A stretch of DNA of 6,616 nt from JAGOEF01 sp964511665 (GCA_964511665.1 CAZEHA010000090.1:1-6616), one strand, 5' to 3'. Counted from the stretch's first letter, positions 1-6,616 are shown. Translations and numbers: made by a program. The notes: a model not told the origin generated them from the sequence alone.

Positions 1-361
1 CACCGGCTTTCCATTTTTTCTTATTACCGATTAAACACTTCCACACACAGCTTGTGGTTGCCGCAAATGCCTGTTGATAATCGGCCGGAAAATACGGCTC
101 CAGCACAAATATTTCGATGGCAGCGCCGGTTGGCTTACTAAACAACAGCCGGGCGTGTATAACCTTTGTATTATTTAACACCAACAAGCCATTTTCGGGA
201 AGCAGCTTAGGCAGATCGTTAAAACGCTGTTGCGATATTGTGCCGTTTCCAAAAACAAGCAACTTCGATGCATCGCGCACCGGCAGCGGATATTTTGCAA
301 TACGATGCTCGGGTAGTTCGTAGGTATAATCGGCTATCGGAATATTTTGCAAAACCCCCAT
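1..361 (-). CDS. queA: QueA-type S-adenosylmethionine:tRNA ribosyltransferase-isomerase, N-terminal part (3' end beyond the window)
   Basis: QueA transfers and isomerises the ribosyl moiety of S-adenosylmethionine onto 7-aminomethyl-7-deazaguanine in tRNA to give epoxyqueuosine, a late step of queuosine synthesis in the cytoplasm. The visible 120 codons match the family's N-terminus: IADYTYELPEHRIAKYP (9-25), the RDASKLLVF strand (29-37), FNDLPKLLP (47-55), the highly conserved LVLNNTKVIHARL (60-72), then TGAAIEIFVLE (78-88). The segment CVWKCLIGNKKKWK (105-118) resembles, from memory, the longer (about 400-residue) QueA paralogue common in Bacteroidetes rather than the roughly 350-residue enterobacterial type, so the exact substrate role of this copy is less certain than the family. 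The start is fixed: an in-frame TAA lies two codons upstream of the ATG. No Shine-Dalgarno is seen. The rest of the gene lies to the left of the window, so intactness cannot be judged. It is divergent from the Smr gene. Confidence 0.9.
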   Translation of the reverse strand, partial: MGVLQNIPIADYTYELPEHRIAKYPLPVRDASKLLVFGNGTISQQRFNDLPKLLPENGLLVLNNTKVIHARLLFSKPTGAAIEIFVLEPYFPADYQQAFAATTSCVWKCLIGNKKKWKAG

Positions 362-378
362 TTTTTAAGAAATTTGCA

Positions 379-407
379 CAAAAGTAATCGAATTTTATAA
401 ATCGAAA
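379..407 (-). promoter_or_regulatory. Candidate Bacteroidetes-type promoter for queA
   Basis: On the minus strand TACTTTTG (379-386) matches the Bacteroidetes -7 consensus TAnnTTTG at every fixed position. A TTTC (404-407) sits 17 bases upstream where a -33 TTTG would be expected, which is one mismatch and slightly short spacing. Transcription would begin near 372, giving a leader of only about 11 bases before the queA ATG. The -7 match is seen directly; promoter function is inferred. Confidence 0.45.
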
Positions 408-420
408 GCCCCGAAGGCTT
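406..420 (+). other. Small hairpin in the leader of the Smr gene
   Basis: AAGCC (406-410) and GGCTT (416-420) form a perfect 5-bp inverted repeat around the loop CCGAA, 18 bases before the ATG at 439. It lies in the divergent intergenic region, where a weak plus-strand TTTG (373-376) followed after 19 bases by TATAAATC (396-403) could be the Smr promoter, although that -7 element is poor. The hairpin could be a leader structure or chance. Confidence 0.2.
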
Positions 421-438
421 CACTGACAGATAAAAGAA

Positions 439-1500
439 ATGAAAAATCAGGAATTCTCGATAGGCGACACAGTACGTTTTTTAGACGAAGTGGGTTCTGG
501 CACAATAAGTTCGCTTATGCCAAATGGAATGGTGATGGTGCTGAACGAAGACGGATTTGAATATCCGATGCATCGCAATCAGTTGGTGCTGGTAGGGCAC
601 AGTAAGCAACATAAAGTTCTGGATAAGCCTGTTGTGGAACAAGCCAAAGTACCGGTGAAACAAACGCCCATAGCAGAACCCGAAACAAAACCATCGGAGC
701 GAAAAAACGACAGAATGCGCTTTAGTATTGGCTGGCTTGCAATCGACGCAAATGCTCCCGACAACGGAAATTTGTCGCTGCAACTTATCAACGACAGCGA
801 ATACGACATATTGTTTCAGGTAATAAAACACGACGACACAGGCATAAGAACAATTGGCAAAGGTTTGTTAGATGCCGCTTACACCGAAGAATTGCACGTG
901 TTCGACCGCGAAAAACTGAACCGCTTGAAAAAAATTGTAGTCCAGGCCATTTTTGCCGGAGATTTCGGCATGCGCCAGCGAAGCCCAATAGAAAAACATG
1001 TTAAAACAGAAACACTACAGTTCTTTATTAAAGAGAATTTCATCGACAACGACTACTTCGAACAGCCTTGTTTTATTCAGGATATAATCAACGATTTAGA
1101 TTTTAGTGCCGAAGCTTTCGATAAGATTATTGAACTTCAGCAACAGCTCCACGAAAAGGAAGACAAACCCGAAGACAAATCGGCAATATTTAAAAAGAGA
1201 AAAACACCCGAAACCATCGAGGTCGACTTGCATATCAACAAATTACTCGATAACGTAAGAGGTATGAGCAATGCCGAAATTCTCGAATATCAGATGCAGC
1301 ATTTTCATAAAGCGTTAAGCGATGCCATGTTCCAAAAAGCAGGCCGCATTGTTTTTATTCATGGCATAGGCAATGGAACCTTGCGCGACAAACTGCGCGA
1401 ATCGCTGAAATCACAGTATAAACTCACATTTCAGGATGCTTCGTTTCAGGAATACGGCTTTGGAGCCACTATGGTGTTTTTAAGTAGCAAACAACACTAG
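439..1500 (+). CDS. DUF2027 and Smr domain protein (MutS2 C-terminal-like Smr domain)
   Basis: A 353-residue soluble protein without signal peptide or membrane segment. Residues about 5-52 (IGDTVRFLDEVGSG, then a hydrophobic strand pair ending NQLVLV) look like the small SH3-like barrel that opens DUF2027 proteins. A charged, proline-rich linker follows (about 53-92), then a beta-rich core (about 93-225), a second charged linker rich in Lys, Glu and Asp (about 235-258), and a C-terminal Smr domain (about 260-350). Smr hallmarks are VDLH (262-265), FIHGIGNGTLRDKL (306-319, the HGxGxG loop at 308-313) and GFGATMVFL near the end. Smr domains bind nucleic acids and in several families cut DNA or RNA; whether this one is a nuclease is not shown by sequence. 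The exact function of DUF2027 proteins is unknown to me. The start is firm, with an in-frame TGA at 424-426, five codons upstream; the context AAAAGAAATG is A-rich with no Shine-Dalgarno. It is divergent from queA and convergent with the next gene, so probably monocistronic. Confidence 0.9.
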   Translation: MKNQEFSIGDTVRFLDEVGSGTISSLMPNGMVMVLNEDGFEYPMHRNQLVLVGHSKQHKVLDKPVVEQAKVPVKQTPIAEPETKPSERKNDRMRFSIGWLAIDANAPDNGNLSLQLINDSEYDILFQVIKHDDTGIRTIGKGLLDAAYTEELHVFDREKLNRLKKIVVQAIFAGDFGMRQRSPIEKHVKTETLQFFIKENFIDNDYFEQPCFIQDIINDLDFSAEAFDKIIELQQQLHEKEDKPEDKSAIFKKRKTPETIEVDLHINKLLDNVRGMSNAEILEYQMQHFHKALSDAMFQKAGRIVFIHGIGNGTLRDKLRESLKSQYKLTFQDASFQEYGFGATMVFLSSKQH

Positions 1501-1534
1501 CATTTTTTCGGGCAAACCCTAAACAATACCACGC

Positions 1535-1597
1535 AGTTGTTGCTCAATTCGAACAACTTGTAATAAACAAGCAGGACGAGTCCGGTTTTCGAAAAGC
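1535..1597. terminator. Convergent intergenic region with weak terminator-like inverted repeats
   Basis: The 105 bases between the Smr stop codon (1500) and the stop of the minus-strand membrane gene (1606) must end transcription from both sides. AGTTGTT (1535-1541) pairs perfectly with AACAACT (1552-1558) around a 10-base loop. Further on, GGAC/GTCC (1574-1583, only a 2-base loop) and the palindrome TTTTCGAAAA (1586-1595) are followed on the plus strand by a five-T run (1603-1607). No single element is a convincing GC-rich stem plus U-tract, so a bidirectional terminator is inferred mainly from position. Confidence 0.25.
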
Positions 1598-1605
1598 AAT
1601 AATTT

Positions 1606-1953
1606 TTACTTCACAATACTATCGGCGTAAGCTTCTTTAAGCCATGCTCCCACTTCGTTTTCGAGGGCTTTCATCTTCGAATGAAATGCTGCAAAATACA
1701 CGATAAGGGGGAGCAATACACCCAAAAACACAATGGAAAGCATAAAAACCATCGAGCCTGCCATGGTAGGAAAATTTCCGGCTACCATAATATTCTTTTT
1801 ACGCACCAACACATTGGCACCAATGCTGCCCGATTTAGCAACTATCAGAAAGCCTTTTGATCGCTGTTTCACTGTGTAAGCAGGGAATTGAGCCTGTAGT
1901 TTTTCTTTCACATCTTCCCACTTTACCGAATCGGGTTTAATGTTTATTTTCAT
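1606..1953 (-). CDS. Single-pass membrane protein of unknown family, 115 residues
   Basis: I do not recognise the family. The N-terminal 60 residues are polar and look like a small alpha/beta domain: an amphipathic helix (about 10-22, with KWEDVKEKLQ) followed by short strands (FLIVAK 35-40, ANVLV 46-50, IMVAG 55-59). One strongly hydrophobic stretch follows (about 66-90, MVFMLSIVFLGVLLPLIVYF), long enough for a single transmembrane helix with a Leu-Pro kink, then a short amphipathic tail (HSKMKALENEVGAWLKEAY, 91-109). There is no signal peptide, so the N-terminal domain is probably cytoplasmic, but topology is a guess. The start is supported by an in-frame TAG 10 codons upstream with no other ATG between. 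Base composition resembles its neighbours. It is divergent from the caspase gene across 114 bases; nothing else links the two functionally. Length, coherent domain layout and position in a gap otherwise without genes support a real gene. Confidence 0.75.
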   Translation of the reverse strand: MKINIKPDSVKWEDVKEKLQAQFPAYTVKQRSKGFLIVAKSGSIGANVLVRKKNIMVAGNFPTMAGSMVFMLSIVFLGVLLPLIVYFAAFHSKMKALENEVGAWLKEAYADSIVK

Positions 1954-1978
1954 AGCTGTTTGAATTAAATATCGAGTA

Positions 1979-2009
1979 TAAAACTACCACATTGTTTCTA
2001 ATAATCAAT
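1979..2009 (-). promoter_or_regulatory. Candidate promoter for the 115-residue membrane protein gene
   Basis: On the minus strand ATTG (2006-2009, one mismatch to -33 TTTG) is separated by exactly 19 bases from TAGTTTTA (1979-1986, one mismatch to -7 TAnnTTTG). The spacing fits the Bacteroidetes housekeeping promoter. Transcription would begin near 1972, about 19 bases before the ATG. Confidence 0.35.
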
Positions 2010-2041
2010 AATCATTGAGAGAGAAAATGGTTTTTTGTTCG

Positions 2042-2049
2042 TATTTTTA
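2042..2049 (+). promoter_or_regulatory. Possible -7 element for the caspase gene
   Basis: TATTTTTA differs from TAnnTTTG only in the last base and lies 18 bases before the ATG at 2068, which would give a leader of about 12 bases. No TTTG-like -33 element is seen at the right distance, so this is weak. If it is the promoter, the TTG at 2035 could not be the translation start, because it lies upstream of the transcript. Confidence 0.25.
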
Positions 2050-2067
2050 CCTTATAAAATTGCAAGC

Positions 2068-5000
2068 ATGATAAAAAAATACGTTGCACTAGGCTTGGGT
2101 ATATGTATTGCGTTGGCCATGAAAGCTCAGGTTACCGTTCCGATTGATCTTGCCGATGTACACAACGCCAACGTAAGCAGCATTTGCATACACGGCGATG
2201 GCACTTGTTTTGCCACAGCCGACGAAAAAGGAAAAATAATTCTGTGGGATACTAAAAACTTCGGATATATCAGAACTATAAGCGATGGAAACTTGAATCA
2301 GCCCGTACACCAAATGCGTTTTAGTGCCGACGGAAAAAGCCTGATGACAACCGAAGGATGGCAAGGTCGTGCCGACGGTAGTCCACTAAGCGAGCGCTAT
2401 ACCACAAATAGCCCATTTGCAACACTCGATAGTATGAGTGTATACAGTGTAAGCGGTAAAGAAGCTCAAAAAAAAGTGCAAATCTCTGCCGACATCCTGG
2501 GCCACCCATTCGACTCGAGTTTACTTATAGCGGCTTATCAAAACGGCAACAGTGTATTAATTGGCTATCGCAACGGCAACACAAAGCTTCAGATGTTTGC
2601 ATTCAGCGGAAAACTACCTGTATCAGTCGCCCATTTGCACGAAGGCTCAAAACTATGCGCTGCAGTTGAGTATGAACAATATACGACAAGCGGAAACGCA
2701 CAATGGCACCTTGTTGTTAAAAATTTTTCGGGCAACGAACTCTTTAAAAAAACTTATAATCAAACACCAGTTGCCGTATATTTCGACAACGATGCCAATT
2801 TACATGTATTTGTGAACGATTATAACAATAAAAAAATCGTAATAGAAAGTTATAACACCGAAACATTCAGCATTTTCAGTACGAAAAAATTTGAATTTAC
2901 AAGTTTCCGAAAACCATTCATATATTTGCAAAACGATGGCAACACCACAGCCATTGTTGCCGATGCCTATTCGAAACCTTTGGTATTGAAACTCGAAGGG
3001 AATCACTTTATGCCTATGTATGAATTTATTGTCAACCCCGGTAACATTACGGCAGCCTCGTTGATTAATGGCAGCTCGCAAATGATTCTGTTTGGCGATA
3101 AGCACCCCTACTATGGCAGCAACCCACCTATGACGGTATTCGACATAGATTCAGAGAGTTTTCTCGACAAATACGCACGGCCTTCGCGAAACAACATCAG
3201 GGCTTGCTATCTTCCCGGAAACAATTGGTATGTTGAAGGTTATGAGCCCAATTACAACCGCGGTTTTTTGTCGAATCCGCTGCAAAAGTTTATTAAACTC
3301 TATGTAAGCGGCAGTTTTAACAATAAATATGGGCGACTGCACTTGAAAGACCACCTGGAAATATATCATGGCATACAAACCATCGACAACACAGAATTTA
3401 TTGCTGACGAGGTTAGTGGCTATCTTATTATTGCAGGATATCAGAAAGATGCCCCCGATACAGAACGCTATTTTGTATTCGATATGATAGGCGACAAGGT
3501 AATGCGCAGCTTCCCGCTTACTATTAACCGCCCCTACCCTATAATGTATAGTGCATCGTCGGGTCGTTTGCTGGCAGCCCATTTACGCGACTTTGCCGGT
3601 TGTCGCAATTATGTGGTTCTCGATGGTGAAAACATTTGGGAGATGAATGGTAGAAACACCGATGCCGTTCTCTCGCATAGCGGCGAGTTCATTATGCTGA
3701 CCGACACGGCCAATGTTGTCAGTATTTATAAAATAGGGCAGCAAGAACCTGTATTCCGTAAAGACTTAGGCAATGCCTTTGGATTTAAAAGCGGAGCCGG
3801 CGAAGAAAACGATTTTTGGATAAGTTACACGCATCAAAACAAAGGAGAACGGAGCATGACCTCTAAATCGGTGCTGTTCGGGTACAATGAGGAGAGCTAT
3901 AGCGAAATAGTTTACGACAATGTTCTCATTCAAGATTTCACCGTTAAAAAAGAGAAGGTGGTAATGATAATTCAGGGGTTATTGAATACCTCGATAATTA
4001 CCGGTGATAACGATATGCTTGCGTTTACCGGCAGTAGCTTGCCCACCAAGGTATCGTTGAATGATGATGCCGACAGAGTCATGGTAAGTTTCAACAATGG
4101 CAGTGTGTCCGTTTACAGTTATACCGGTTTACGGCCATTGGCCCGCATGATTCATCCCGACAACCAAAAACATGTGATGCTTACTAACGAGGGCTATTAT
4201 AGTGCCAATTTCGATGCCTATCAGGATCTCGCGCTTTACGATGCTGATAAAGCGATGGATCGCGACCATATTTTAAGTCAATTTCATCGCCCCGAGAGAG
4301 TGCTCGAAGCATTTGGCACACCCGACCCCGCTTACCTGAAGGTGCTCCGTAAAGCAAGCGATATTAAACATGCCACGCTTGTTTCTTATTCATCAAGCGA
4401 CCCCGATAAAACTCCGGTTCTGCAATCGATTAGCGTAAACAGTGCCGGTATACCTACCGTTTGGCATAACCAAACCATGCCGGTAGCAATCAGTGTGCAA
4501 ACAAAAAACAGCCCTGTTGTGGCATATACAGTAAATATTAATGGAGTAGCATCAGATAAAACAACCCTCAAAAAGAGTATTCCCGCTGGAAAAACCGGAA
4601 ATATCGACATAGAATTACAAACTGTTGACGGTGGCAACTATATTTCGCTGTATGTAACCGATGACAACAAAAACGATTACTTACTTAAAAATTTCTATAT
4701 TTACAGACCTCCTACAAAAGTTCTTCCCGATTTGTATTTACTGGCAATAGGTGTATCGGAATATGAGCAAGCAGAATATAATCTGAGTTTTGCCGATAAA
4801 GATGCTTACGATTTGGCCATGTTGTATGGCAAAAATGCGAATATCGACACCAGCTATTACCGAAACAGGTTTTATGGTGTGCGTTATTCGGTTGCCGGAG
4901 AAAATACAGACCGTTATTATGGCGAAATACGGCAGTTTTACGAGGGCTATAGCAGCTCCTACTTGTACTCAGTCGATTACATAGGCAGGTACTGGATTGA

Positions 5001-6507
5001 AAATAGTAACGATTCGTTTTTCCTTTGGGATTTTACCACAAGCAGTTGTGAACCCATTGAATTGCCCGAAATAGTTATCGACAGATATACTTTTGAATTG
5101 CTGCCGGCATTCATAGCATCGCCCGACAACGACGGGTTTTACTATCAGAACAATGATAAAGCATGGAAATTTTTCAACTTCAGCAGCTGCAGCACCTCGA
5201 AAAACAGTTTCAACGAATTACATAAATCACCACTGATTCAGAATGCACGCTACGTTAGCATGCGAAGCCGCGCAAGCGACAACAATTATTATGGCAACCC
5301 AAACAATACATTTGAAGTACAGATGTGTATTCATAGTTGTAACAATAAAGCCGACAGTGTAAACCTTCCTGCGTTTGTTGTAAAGGGCTTACACACAGAA
5401 CCTGAGTTACTGGCTGCGTCGGGCGATGGCAACATGTTTTTAGTTTCTGATGACATCAATCTAATAATAGCTCAAAAAAACGGCACCGATTTCAGTGTTC
5501 ACAAAATAGAAGCACTGAAACACGAGAAATATAGCAATATCTACTCATTCGACACAAACCACAAACTCGGGATTTTAAAGAGCAATGGCAGCGAATATGT
5601 ACACTATCGTTATACTGTTGAAAACGGTGCAATCGACTCGAGTTATGTAAACAATAGCCGGTTCAACTTACATGGCATAAGCAACAACGGCGCTGTTTTT
5701 CGGTGGATTGACTCTACCGAACCCATTGCCCAAACCGATTATACTTATTTTTTTGAAGACAGGGCGAGTGTACACACTAAGTTGCAACCCAAATCGTTTG
5801 CCAGGGTACATGTAAAAACAATTACAAACAATGAGGCCACTTGCCAAGCCATTAATGAAGCTGTACCCAACTTTTTTGCTCAGGCCAAGCCCGGCGACCA
5901 GGCCATGGTTTTTATTGCAGGCCATGGGGTTCTCGATAATACGCTGAATTACTATTTTGCTCCTACCGACATGGATTTCGACAATCCCGAAAAGAATGGC
6001 ATCAGTTACAGCAGCCTTATTGCACTAATTCGAAGCATTCCGGCTACACGTCGCCTGTTGATATTGGACTCGTGCCATTCGGGTGATATTTACGAACGCG
6101 AGCAGCGACAAACCGTTGAAAACGACACGGCAAAGGGACAACGAGGAGGAAGAAGACTTCTTTTCAGGCAGGAACATGTTACTCAAGTGGGTGATATCAT
6201 GGAACTGCTTTTCGAAAACACAGCATCCAATTCGGGCATCACTGTAATCTCGGCATCGTCGGGAACCGATGTGGCATATGAATCGCATGAATTGAGCAAT
6301 GGGGCTCTTACGGCATCAATTATCGATTGTATTACTACAACTATAGGTAATGGATGGGGCGGTTTCGACGAAGAACACAACAAGCCGATTTCGCTCAGCG
6401 ATGATATCACCTATCGCATTATGCGAGGAGTGATTGCCGAAACCAAGGCAAAGCAAATCCCAAACTTGCGCGAAGTGAACCGCCTGGCCGACATCAGATT
6501 GTGGTAA
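2068..6507 (+). CDS. Exported beta-propeller (WD40-like) / caspase-fold peptidase C14 protein with an insert inside the peptidase domain
   Basis: A 1479-residue protein. Residues 1-20 form a signal peptide (MIKK, hydrophobic core, cleavage near MKA-Q), so it acts outside the cytoplasm. Residues about 25-690 are beta-propeller sequence: a clear WD40 blade ends KIILWD (56-61), followed by FSADGKS (85-91) and late blades at SHSGEFIML (536-544) and GSVSVY (678-683); the length suits two propellers. A connector NEGYYSAN (707-714) and FHRPE (739-743) is familiar from WD40-caspase proteins. An Ig-like sandwich (about 783-882) precedes the caspase fold: strand LYLLAIGVSEY (889-899), helix FADKDAYDLAM (908-918), then a non-caspase insert (about 922-1240), then VHVKTITN (1247-1254), FIAGHG with catalytic His1286, LILDSCHSGD with nucleophile Cys1336, a basic linker (1356-1367) and a p10-like part (ITVISASSG 1391-1399, SNGALT 1410-1415). 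The dyad is intact, so it is probably an active cysteine peptidase; the metacaspase-like DxCHSG motif suggests Arg/Lys specificity. ATG 2068 is preferred over TTG 2035 because the signal peptide begins exactly there. Its substrate and role are unknown. Confidence 0.9.
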   Translation: MIKKYVALGLGICIALAMKAQVTVPIDLADVHNANVSSICIHGDGTCFATADEKGKIILWDTKNFGYIRTISDGNLNQPVHQMRFSADGKSLMTTEGWQGRADGSPLSERYTTNSPFATLDSMSVYSVSGKEAQKKVQISADILGHPFDSSLLIAAYQNGNSVLIGYRNGNTKLQMFAFSGKLPVSVAHLHEGSKLCAAVEYEQYTTSGNAQWHLVVKNFSGNELFKKTYNQTPVAVYFDNDANLHVFVNDYNNKKIVIESYNTETFSIFSTKKFEFTSFRKPFIYLQNDGNTTAIVADAYSKPLVLKLEGNHFMPMYEFIVNPGNITAASLINGSSQMILFGDKHPYYGSNPPMTVFDIDSESFLDKYARPSRNNIRACYLPGNNWYVEGYEPNYNRGFLSNPLQKFIKLYVSGSFNNKYGRLHLKDHLEIYHGIQTIDNTEFIADEVSGYLIIAGYQKDAPDTERYFVFDMIGDKVMRSFPLTINRPYPIMYSASSGRLLAAHLRDFAGCRNYVVLDGENIWEMNGRNTDAVLSHSGEFIMLTDTANVVSIYKIGQQEPVFRKDLGNAFGFKSGAGEENDFWISYTHQNKGERSMTSKSVLFGYNEESYSEIVYDNVLIQDFTVKKEKVVMIIQGLLNTSIITGDNDMLAFTGSSLPTKVSLNDDADRVMVSFNNGSVSVYSYTGLRPLARMIHPDNQKHVMLTNEGYYSANFDAYQDLALYDADKAMDRDHILSQFHRPERVLEAFGTPDPAYLKVLRKASDIKHATLVSYSSSDPDKTPVLQSISVNSAGIPTVWHNQTMPVAISVQTKNSPVVAYTVNINGVASDKTTLKKSIPAGKTGNIDIELQTVDGGNYISLYVTDDNKNDYLLKNFYIYRPPTKVLPDLYLLAIGVSEYEQAEYNLSFADKDAYDLAMLYGKNANIDTSYYRNRFYGVRYSVAGENTDRYYGEIRQFYEGYSSSYLYSVDYIGRYWIENSNDSFFLWDFTTSSCEPIELPEIVIDRYTFELLPAFIASPDNDGFYYQNNDKAWKFFNFSSCSTSKNSFNELHKSPLIQNARYVSMRSRASDNNYYGNPNNTFEVQMCIHSCNNKADSVNLPAFVVKGLHTEPELLAASGDGNMFLVSDDINLIIAQKNGTDFSVHKIEALKHEKYSNIYSFDTNHKLGILKSNGSEYVHYRYTVENGAIDSSYVNNSRFNLHGISNNGAVFRWIDSTEPIAQTDYTYFFEDRASVHTKLQPKSFARVHVKTITNNEATCQAINEAVPNFFAQAKPGDQAMVFIAGHGVLDNTLNYYFAPTDMDFDNPEKNGISYSSLIALIRSIPATRRLLILDSCHSGDIYEREQRQTVENDTAKGQRGGRRLLFRQEHVTQVGDIMELLFENTASNSGITVISASSGTDVAYESHELSNGALTASIIDCITTTIGNGWGGFDEEHNKPISLSDDITYRIMRGVIAETKAKQIPNLREVNRLADIRLW
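4831..5787 (+). other. Insert of about 320 residues splitting the caspase domain; probable additional beta-propeller
   Basis: This stretch encodes residues about 922-1240 and lies between the first caspase strand/helix unit and the second strand (VHVKTITN). In caspase-fold proteins those elements normally lie close together. The insert is rich in Tyr, Asn, Asp and Ser and shows blade-like segments at irregular 40-57-residue intervals: SFFLWDF (983-989), SPDNDGFYYQ (1018-1027) with AWKFFNF (1032-1038), a possible strand pair near 1060-1085, SGDGNMFLV (1118-1126), NHKLGILKSNG (about 1164-1174) and SNNGAVFRWID (about 1204-1214). About six such segments would suit one propeller. The reading frame is continuous, and I saw no inverted repeats or obvious direct repeats at the borders, so this looks like a protein domain, not a mobile element. 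Borders are approximate. Confidence 0.6.
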
Positions 6508-6558
6508 CAAATAGGCGCTGCTTTCCCACACCGTCATTGCCTTTAGATTAGCACCGTA

Positions 6559-6576
6559 AAAATTAGTTGTAATTTT
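6559..6576. repeat. Perfect 7-bp AT-only inverted repeat downstream of the caspase gene
   Basis: AAAATTA (6559-6565), loop GTTG, TAATTTT (6570-6576). It begins 52 bases after the caspase stop codon. The right arm overlaps TAATTTTA (6570-6577), a one-mismatch match to the -7 consensus, so it could mark a promoter or operator for a following gene as easily as a weak terminator. An all-AT stem is poor evidence for an intrinsic terminator. Confidence 0.3.
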
Positions 6577-6616
6577 ATGGTAGTTAAATTACCGGAAAGA
6601 ACAGAGGTGAACTATG
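6577..6616 (+). CDS. Possible start of the next gene at the right edge (two candidate starts)
   Basis: Two plus-strand starts are possible and are in different frames. An ATG at 6577 opens a frame running off the window as MVVKLPERTEVNY. An ATG at 6614-6616 is preceded by AGAGGTGA (6603-6610), a good Shine-Dalgarno match at suitable spacing, and by the -7-like TAATTTTA at 6570-6577, which would give a leader of about 30 bases. The promoter reading favours the second start, but only one codon is visible. No product can be named. Confidence 0.25.
   Translation, partial: MVVKLPERTEVNY
6579..6593. promoter_or_regulatory. Imperfect palindrome, operator-like
   Basis: GGTAGTTAAATTACC is a 15-base near-palindrome: the GGTA/TACC arms are perfect and two internal pairs also match around a central base. 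It lies just after the AT-only inverted repeat and about 20 bases before the ATG at the window edge, a position suited to a repressor site. Function is inferred from symmetry and position only. Confidence 0.2.

Noticed and set aside
117..323. Plus-strand open frame of 68 codons
   Set aside because: It is wholly antisense to the well-conserved N-terminal coding sequence of queA and has no recognisable domain.
2035..2067. An in-frame TTG start at 2035 that would add 11 residues to the caspase protein
   Set aside because: The added residues precede a classic signal peptide beginning at the ATG at 2068, TTG is a rare start, and the possible -7 element at 2042 would lie downstream of it.
3151..3582. 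Minus-strand open frame of 143 codons, the longest antisense frame in the caspase gene
   Set aside because: It lies inside the continuous propeller-coding frame, its translation is rich in Cys, Ile and His without domain pattern, and no start signals are evident. Other antisense frames in the Smr and caspase genes were dismissed on the same grounds.
4831..5787. The caspase insert as an inserted mobile element or intein
   Set aside because: The frame is continuous, there is no transposase, and I see no obvious terminal repeats or intein splice motifs (no Cys/Ser start with a His-Asn end at the borders). Composition resembles the rest of the gene.
6528..6557. Direct repeat CACCGT (6528-6533 and 6552-6557) after the caspase gene
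   Set aside because: Six bases occurring twice is expected by chance and no further copies or regular spacing are seen.

Overview
The window looks like ordinary chromosomal DNA of a Bacteroidetes (probably Bacteroidales-like) bacterium. The grounds are a two-domain DUF2027/Smr protein and a QueA variant that I associate with this phylum, A-rich start contexts mostly lacking Shine-Dalgarno sites, and -7-like TAnnTTTG hexamer variants upstream of genes. No mobile element, CRISPR array, tRNA or rRNA is visible.

Layout, left to right. (1) 1-361, minus strand: the first 120 codons of a QueA-type S-adenosylmethionine:tRNA ribosyltransferase-isomerase, cut by the window edge. (2) 439-1500, plus strand: a 353-residue DUF2027-Smr protein, divergent from queA across a 77-base intergenic region. 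(3) 1606-1953, minus strand: a 115-residue single-pass membrane protein of unknown family, convergent with the Smr gene. (4) 2068-6507, plus strand: a 1479-residue exported protein with N-terminal WD40-like beta-propeller sequence, an Ig-like module and a C-terminal caspase-fold (peptidase C14/metacaspase-like) domain. (5) 6508-6616: intergenic sequence with two inverted repeats and possible starts of a further gene at the right edge.

The genes do not form an obvious operon: neighbours are divergent or convergent and each is probably transcribed alone. queA and the Smr gene are housekeeping-type genes. The large caspase gene is the most unusual element. Its catalytic His and Cys motifs are intact, but the caspase fold is interrupted by about 320 residues between its first beta-strand/helix unit and the rest of the domain, and this insert reads as a further beta-propeller. 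The protein carries a signal peptide, so it should act in the periplasm or at the cell surface and not in the cytosol.
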